A stretch of DNA of 64,000 nt from Pseudorhodoferax sp047601025 (GTDB taxonomy: Bacteria; Pseudomonadota; Gammaproteobacteria; Burkholderiales; Burkholderiaceae_C): positions 5,146,001-5,210,000 of the forward strand of contig NZ_JASGJZ010000001.1 in NCBI RefSeq assembly GCF_047601025.1, in the 5' to 3' direction. Position numbers and translations under genes: made by a program. Below, one piece after another: positions 59,654 to 64,000 of the stretch. The notes under the pieces were generated by a model that saw nothing but the letters and a program-made list of their open reading frames with translations, did not search any database and was not told the origin of the DNA. How positions within the stretch are numbered: the stretch's first letter is position 1; each line of letters opens with the position of its first letter.

Positions 59654-59766
59654 CGCCTTCCATGAAGCATGCTGTCATCGGGACCTCCTTCTCTGGTGTG
59701 CCGGGGCGCCCATCGCGCCGCCGGAGCCGGGCCAGTATGCCATAGCTGGTCCGCGGAGCGGGGATT

Positions 59767-61041
59767 TCAAGGCCGCCCGCTCCCGGCAGCCGCCTGCTCG
59801 AAGCGGTCCAGCCGGCCGATGCCGCGGAACAGCCGCGTCCACAGGCCGACCACGGCCAGCGTGCACAGCCCGCCGGCCACGGCCGCCGGCACCGCGCCCA
59901 GCCAGGCCGCGCTGGTGCCGGCGCGGAACTCCCCGAGTTCGTTGGACGAGCCGATGAACAGCATGTTCACCGCCTGCACGCGCCCGCGCATGCCGTCCGG
60001 CGTGGAGAACTGCACCAGCGCCCCGCGGATGTAGACGCTGACCATGTCGGCCATGCCGGCCACCATCAGCGCGCCGAACGACAGCCAGAACCAGTGCGAC
60101 AGCGCGAACACCAGGTTGGCCAGCCCGAACACCGCGACCGCGCCGAACATCGTGGCGCCGACGCGCCGGTCCAGCGGCTTCATGCTCAGGAACAGGCCCA
60201 TGCCGACCTCGCCGATGGCCATCGCGCTGCGCAGCGCGCCCAGCCCCTGCGGCCCCACGTGCAGCACCTCCTGCGCGTAGATCGGCAGCAGCGCCACCAC
60301 GCCGCCCAGCAGCACCGCGAACAGGTCCAGCGAGATGCAGCCCAGCACCACCGGCCGCGTCCAGATGAAGCGGATGCCGGCGCCGAAGCGCTGCCACATG
60401 CTGCCCTGCGTCGCCAGCTGGGGGCCGGCATGGTCCACCGTCACGCGCGCCAGCAGCAGCGCGCCCAGCGCGAAGCAGGCCAGGCACACCAGGTAGGTCA
60501 GCGGCGCGCCGCCGGCCGCGTACAGCACGCCGCCGAGGAACGGGCCGGTGATCGTGGCGCTGCGCATCAGCATGCCGTTGACGGCGATCGCCTGCGCCAG
60601 CTGGGCGCGCGGCACGATCTGCGGCAGCAGGCTCTGCAGCGCCGGCCCGGCGAACGCGCGCGCGCAGCCGTACAGTACCAGCACGCCGTAGATCGCCGAC
60701 ACGCCGGCCAGCCCGTGGCCCGACAGCCACCACAGGAGCGCGCTGCAGCCGGCCGAGACGACCCAGCTGCCGGCCAGGATGGTGCGGCGCGAGAAGCGGT
60801 CGATCAGGTCGCCGGCCGGCAGCAGCAGGCACAGCATCGGCAGGAACTGCGCCAGCCCCACGTAGGCCAGCGCCATCGGCTCGCGCGTGAGGTCGTAGAC
60901 CTGCCAGGCCACGACCACGGCCTGCACCTGCGTGGCCAGCACGGCCGCCACGCGCGCGGCCATGAAGGCGCGCAGCCCGGGATGGCGCAGCACGCTGGCG
61001 GCGGCGTCGTCGCTGGAAGAGGAGGAAGCGGGACTGGACAA
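59767..61041 (-). CDS. MFS transporter, DHA3/EntS-like exporter
   Basis: A 12-helix major facilitator of the DHA3 type, related to enterobactin exporter EntS and macrolide pump MefA. The N-terminal part shows VVAWQVYDLTREPMALAYVGL and the loop 2-3 motif GDLIDRFSRRTIL. The start is uncertain. The frame is open to 61167, but the early part is GC-rich and not hydrophobic. A TTG at 61041 (424 aa) or a GTG at 60993 both precede the first helix, and neither has a clear ribosome site. The substrate is unknown, probably a small hydrophobic compound or siderophore. Confidence 0.8.
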   Translation of the reverse strand: MSSPASSSSSDDAAASVLRHPGLRAFMAARVAAVLATQVQAVVVAWQVYDLTREPMALAYVGLAQFLPMLCLLLPAGDLIDRFSRRTILAGSWVVSAGCSALLWWLSGHGLAGVSAIYGVLVLYGCARAFAGPALQSLLPQIVPRAQLAQAIAVNGMLMRSATITGPFLGGVLYAAGGAPLTYLVCLACFALGALLLARVTVDHAGPQLATQGSMWQRFGAGIRFIWTRPVVLGCISLDLFAVLLGGVVALLPIYAQEVLHVGPQGLGALRSAMAIGEVGMGLFLSMKPLDRRVGATMFGAVAVFGLANLVFALSHWFWLSFGALMVAGMADMVSVYIRGALVQFSTPDGMRGRVQAVNMLFIGSSNELGEFRAGTSAAWLGAVPAAVAGGLCTLAVVGLWTRLFRGIGRLDRFEQAAAGSGRP

Positions 61042-61244
61042 GGGGGCGGGAACGGCCTCGGCGGCTGGCCGAGGGGGCCGGATTGTGGCGCAAAACGCCG
61101 CGCCGCGCTGGCGGCCGCCCGGCCGCGCCGCTGCCCAAAAAACAGGCAACCCCGTGCAAACCCGCATGGCGCCTGGCTTCGGCGCAGCCGTTCAGCGCCT
61201 GTCCCCAAGGATGTCCACAGCGCCGCTGGACAACCCGGCGCGCG

Positions 61245-61955
61245 TCAGCCGAGGCTGCCGGCGACCACGTTGACGGCCAGCGCCAGCACGATCAGGTTGA
61301 ACGCGAACGACAGCAGGCCGTGCACCAGCGTCAGCCGGCGCATGCGCCGGCTGCTCACCGTCACGTCGGAGACCTGCGAGGTCATGCCGATCACGGCGGA
61401 GAAGTACAGGAAGTCCAGGTAGTCCGGCGCCTGGCCGCCCGGGAAGTCCAGGCCCCGGGCCGGCTCCTGCTCCTGCCGCTCGGAGCGGTAGTACACGCGC
61501 GCGTAGTGCAGCGCGAACACGGTCTGCAGCAGCAGCCAGGAGGCCGCCAGCGCGGCCATGGCCAGCGCCAGGTAGCTCCAGCGCGCCAGGCCCTGCAGCG
61601 CGCGGCTGCTCTCCACGGCCAGCGCCACGGCCACGATGCTGGCGCAGGCCGCGCCCGCGACCAGCATGAACAGCGCCGCGGCGCCCGGGTCGTTCCACCG
61701 CGCGCGCCGGCGCGTGGCGGTGGCGTCCAGCGGCAGGGCCAGCCGCCAGGCGATCCCTAGGTACGCCAGGCTGTAGGCCAGCCAGCCGGCCAGCCAGGGC
61801 ACCTCGGGGCCGCCCACGTTCTGCCGCATCGCGACCACCGCCCCCGCCAGCGCCGCCAGCAGCGCCAGGCCCTGGCGCTGCAGCGCGCTCAGGCGCACCG
61901 ACCAGTGCAGCCGATGGGCGGGCTGGCCGGTGCCCGAAGGGGGTCGCGCATCCAT
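61245..61955 (-). CDS. DUF1345 integral membrane protein
   Basis: A 236-aa protein with about six helices. It has the DUF1345 signature region VFALHYARVYYR (about residues 143-154) and PDYLDFLYFSAVIGMTSQVSDV (family core, about 175-196). The function is unknown. Family members are small inner-membrane proteins. It is a single gene on the minus strand between the MFS gene and aspA. No other motif is seen. Confidence 0.85.
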   Translation of the reverse strand: MDARPPSGTGQPAHRLHWSVRLSALQRQGLALLAALAGAVVAMRQNVGGPEVPWLAGWLAYSLAYLGIAWRLALPLDATATRRRARWNDPGAAALFMLVAGAACASIVAVALAVESSRALQGLARWSYLALAMAALAASWLLLQTVFALHYARVYYRSERQEQEPARGLDFPGGQAPDYLDFLYFSAVIGMTSQVSDVTVSSRRMRRLTLVHGLLSFAFNLIVLALAVNVVAGSLG

Positions 61956-61986
61956 GCCGGCGATTGTGCGCCGCCGGCGCGGACGG

Positions 61987-63405
61987 CTACGGCTGCGCCA
62001 GCGGCACCGGCTGCGTCAGCACCTCGGGGCGCAGGATCCGGTCGAGCTGCTCGCGCGTGAGCAGGCCCTTGGCCAGCACGATGTCGTAGACGCTGCCGCC
62101 GCTGGCGTGGGCCTCCTGCGCCACGGCGGTGGCGTTGGCGTAGCCGATGTAGGGATTCAGCGCGGTCACGATGCCGATGGAATTGGCGACCAGGCCGCGC
62201 AGGTGCTCGGCGTTGGCGGTGATGCCGTCCACGCAGCGCGCGGCCAGCGTCAGGCTGGCGCTGCGCAGGTGCGCCACGCTCTTGAACAGGCTGTGCGCGA
62301 TGATGGGCTCGAAGGCGTTGAGCTGCAGCTGGCCGGCCTCGGCCGCGAACGTGACCGTCACGTCGTTGCCGATGACCTCGAAGGCCACCTGGTTCACGAC
62401 CTCCGGGATCACCGGGTTGACCTTGCCCGGCATGATGCTGGAGCCGGCCTGCATCGGCGGCAGGTTGATCTCGTTCAGGCCGGCGCGCGGGCCGCTGGAC
62501 AGCAGGCGCAGGTCGTTGCAGACCTTGGACAGCTTGACCGCCACGCGCTTGAGCACGCCGGACAGCTGCACGAACGCGCCGCAGTCCTGCGTCGCCTCGA
62601 TCAGGTTGGGCGCCGTCATCAGCGGGATGCCGGTGATGCGCTGCAGGTGCTTGAGCACCAGCGGCGCGTAGTCGGGATGGGCGGTGATGCCGGTGCCGAT
62701 GGCGGTGGCACCCATGTTGATCTCGCAGATCAGCAGCGCGGCCTCGCGCAGCCGGGCCTGGTCTTCCTCGATCATCACGGCATAGGTGCTGAACTCCTGG
62801 CCCAGCGTCATCGGCACGGCGTCCTGCAGCTGGGTGCGGCCCATCTTCAGCACGTCCTTGAACTCCAGCGCCTTGGCCGCGAACGAGCGGCGCAGCACCT
62901 CCATCGCCTCGACCAGGCCCTGGATGCCGAACCAGGTGGCGATCTTGAGCGCCGAGGGATAGACGTCGTTGGTGCTCTGGCCGATGTTGACATGCTCGTT
63001 GGGATGCAGGTGCCGGTACTCGCCCTTGGCATGCCCCAGCAGTTCGAGCGCGCGGTTGGCGATGACCTCGTTGGCGTTCATGTTGCTCGACGTGCCTGCG
63101 CCGCCCTGGATGACGTCGACGACGAACTGGTCGTGCAGCCGGCCGGCCAGGATCTCGTCGCAGGCGCGCACGATGGCGTCGCAGCGCTGGGCGTCCAGCA
63201 GGCCGAGCTCGTGGTTCGCATGGGCCGCCGCCTGCTTGACGAAGGCCAGCGCCCGCACGAGGTCCGGGTAGATCGCGATCGTGGTGCCGGTGATCGGGAA
63301 GTTCTCGATCGCGCGCAGCGTGTGCACGCCGTAGTAGACGTCGGCGGGCACCTCGCGGTCGCCGAGGAGGTCGTGTTCGATGCGGAAGTCGGCGCTGGTG
63401 GCCAT
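61987..63405 (-). CDS. aspA: Aspartate ammonia-lyase
   Basis: A 472-aa member of the aspartase/fumarase superfamily that converts L-aspartate to fumarate and ammonia in the cytoplasm. The start reads FRIEHDLLGDREVPADVYYG, typical of AspA. Substrate-site segments TSSNMNANEV and STNDVYPSA are present, and the superfamily signature GSSIMPGKVNP with its flexible SS loop is near residue 323. The ATG at 63405 follows CAGGAGACCC. A much longer frame to 63837 is unsupported. It is divergent from a LysR regulator that likely controls it. Confidence 0.92.
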   Translation of the reverse strand: MATSADFRIEHDLLGDREVPADVYYGVHTLRAIENFPITGTTIAIYPDLVRALAFVKQAAAHANHELGLLDAQRCDAIVRACDEILAGRLHDQFVVDVIQGGAGTSSNMNANEVIANRALELLGHAKGEYRHLHPNEHVNIGQSTNDVYPSALKIATWFGIQGLVEAMEVLRRSFAAKALEFKDVLKMGRTQLQDAVPMTLGQEFSTYAVMIEEDQARLREAALLICEINMGATAIGTGITAHPDYAPLVLKHLQRITGIPLMTAPNLIEATQDCGAFVQLSGVLKRVAVKLSKVCNDLRLLSSGPRAGLNEINLPPMQAGSSIMPGKVNPVIPEVVNQVAFEVIGNDVTVTFAAEAGQLQLNAFEPIIAHSLFKSVAHLRSASLTLAARCVDGITANAEHLRGLVANSIGIVTALNPYIGYANATAVAQEAHASGGSVYDIVLAKGLLTREQLDRILRPEVLTQPVPLAQP

Positions 63406-63498
63406 GGCGGGTCTCCTGTCGGTGTTCGTGCGGGCCGGCCGGTGCGGCGGGCCGACGCGGGCGCAGTGTGCGGGCGCGGCCGGCCCGGGCGCCAGACC

Positions 63499-63515
63499 GA
63501 TGCAAACAACGCATC
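63499..63515. promoter_or_regulatory. LysR-type operator candidate between aspA and lysR gene
   Basis: The sequence GATGC, seven bases, GCATC is a perfect five-base-arm palindrome that also fits the T-N11-A core of LysR-type operators (T at 63501, A at 63513). It lies in the 232-base divergent region, 94 bases from the aspA start and 123 from the regulator start. Confidence 0.5.
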
Positions 63516-63637
63516 GCGGGCCGCACGGCGCGCATGGCCCGCCGCGGGGCCGCAGGACCGCGGCTCCATCGGCGGGGGATGGGCATAACATGCCGCCCGT
63601 CGACCACCCGGCATGCCAACCTGCGCGAGCGTCTCCC

Positions 63638-64000
63638 ATGGAAATCAAGTGGCTGGAGGATTTTCTGAGCCTGGCCGAGATGCGCAGCTTCTCGCGCGCC
63701 GCCGCCGACCGGCACATCACCCAGTCGGCCTTCAGCCGCCGGATCATGGCGCTGGAGGAGTGGCTCAACGTGGAGCTGGTCGACCGCAGCGTGCAGCCGG
63801 CCCGGCTGACCGCGGCCGGCTGGCTGTTCCGCCGCATCGCCGCCGACCTGCTGCACGACGCCTACGCGGCGCGCACGCTGCTGGGCGGCTGCCAGCCGCT
63901 GGCCGAGCCCGGCAAGGTGGTGCAGTTCGCGGTGGCCCACACGCTGGTCTTCACGCTGTTCCCGCAGTGGCTCAAGCGGCTGCACGAGGGCTTCGGCCCG
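63638..64000 (+). CDS. LysR-family transcriptional regulator (3' end outside window)
   Basis: The first 121 residues of a LysR-type regulator. The N-terminal winged HTH is visible: LEDFLSLAEMRSFSRAAAD, then HITQSAFSRRIMALEEWL (recognition helix about residues 30-47), and the wing region LTAAG. The start of the effector-binding domain follows (VVQFAVAHTLVFTLFPQWL). The gene runs off the right edge. Its divergent position relative to aspA makes control of aspartase, possibly by an amino or dicarboxylic acid, the simplest guess. Confidence 0.88.
   Translation, partial: MEIKWLEDFLSLAEMRSFSRAAADRHITQSAFSRRIMALEEWLNVELVDRSVQPARLTAAGWLFRRIAADLLHDAYAARTLLGGCQPLAEPGKVVQFAVAHTLVFTLFPQWLKRLHEGFGP

Noticed and set aside
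1..64000. tRNA, rRNA or riboswitch genes
   Set aside because: No tRNA-like cloverleaf, rRNA segment or known riboswitch core was recognised by eye on either strand; a covariance-model scan would be needed to be certain.

Overview
The window is high-GC DNA from a Proteobacterium, most likely a betaproteobacterium of the order Burkholderiales. The pointers are a fused MrpA/B-type antiporter, a moxR-DUF58-TgpA block, etfBA next to an acyl-CoA dehydrogenase, many LivK-type binding proteins, and IS1111 elements sitting in integron attC sites. The genus cannot be read from the sequence. There are three zones.

Zone 1 (1-29993) is a dense catabolic and uptake island, almost all on the + strand. It holds three paralogous D-aminoacylase-type amidohydrolases, an MHS-family MFS importer, an SMP-30/gluconolactonase-like protein, three alpha/beta hydrolases, five SDR oxidoreductases, a 3-hydroxyisobutyrate-dehydrogenase-like enzyme, a GMC oxidoreductase, an aldehyde dehydrogenase, a type I Baeyer-Villiger monooxygenase, an MmgE/PrpD protein, an IclR regulator, and three LivK-type binding proteins served by one LivHMGF transporter. 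Many genes overlap by 1-4 bp, so much of it is probably co-transcribed. The set suggests import of an amide- or ester-containing, probably cyclic or ketonic compound, then hydrolysis and stepwise oxidation. The substrate cannot be named.

Zone 2 (about 30000-40587) is a rearranged, lower-GC accessory region. An IS3-family transposase fragment abuts livF and truncates a PA0069-type radical SAM gene that still has a LexA box. Beyond it lies what I read as an integron gene-cassette array without a visible integrase. Leftward-facing ORFs (class 3 lipase, two-TM SLATT-like protein, HsdR-N-like nuclease-type protein, large membrane-anchored protein) are separated by attC sites or attC remnants. One attC is split by an IS1111-family element whose 3' part is present as three tandem 793-bp units. 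Two 113-bp direct repeats at the cassette fronts look like duplicated attI/Pc regions.

Zone 3 (40643-64000) looks like core chromosome: cutA, a six-gene Mrp/Pha cation/proton antiporter operon with fused A-B subunits, nitronate monooxygenase, acyl-CoA dehydrogenase, etfBA, an SDR, a histone-deacetylase-like amidohydrolase, moxR-DUF58-tgpA-mltB, three membrane-protein genes, and aspA divergent from a LysR regulator that runs off the window.
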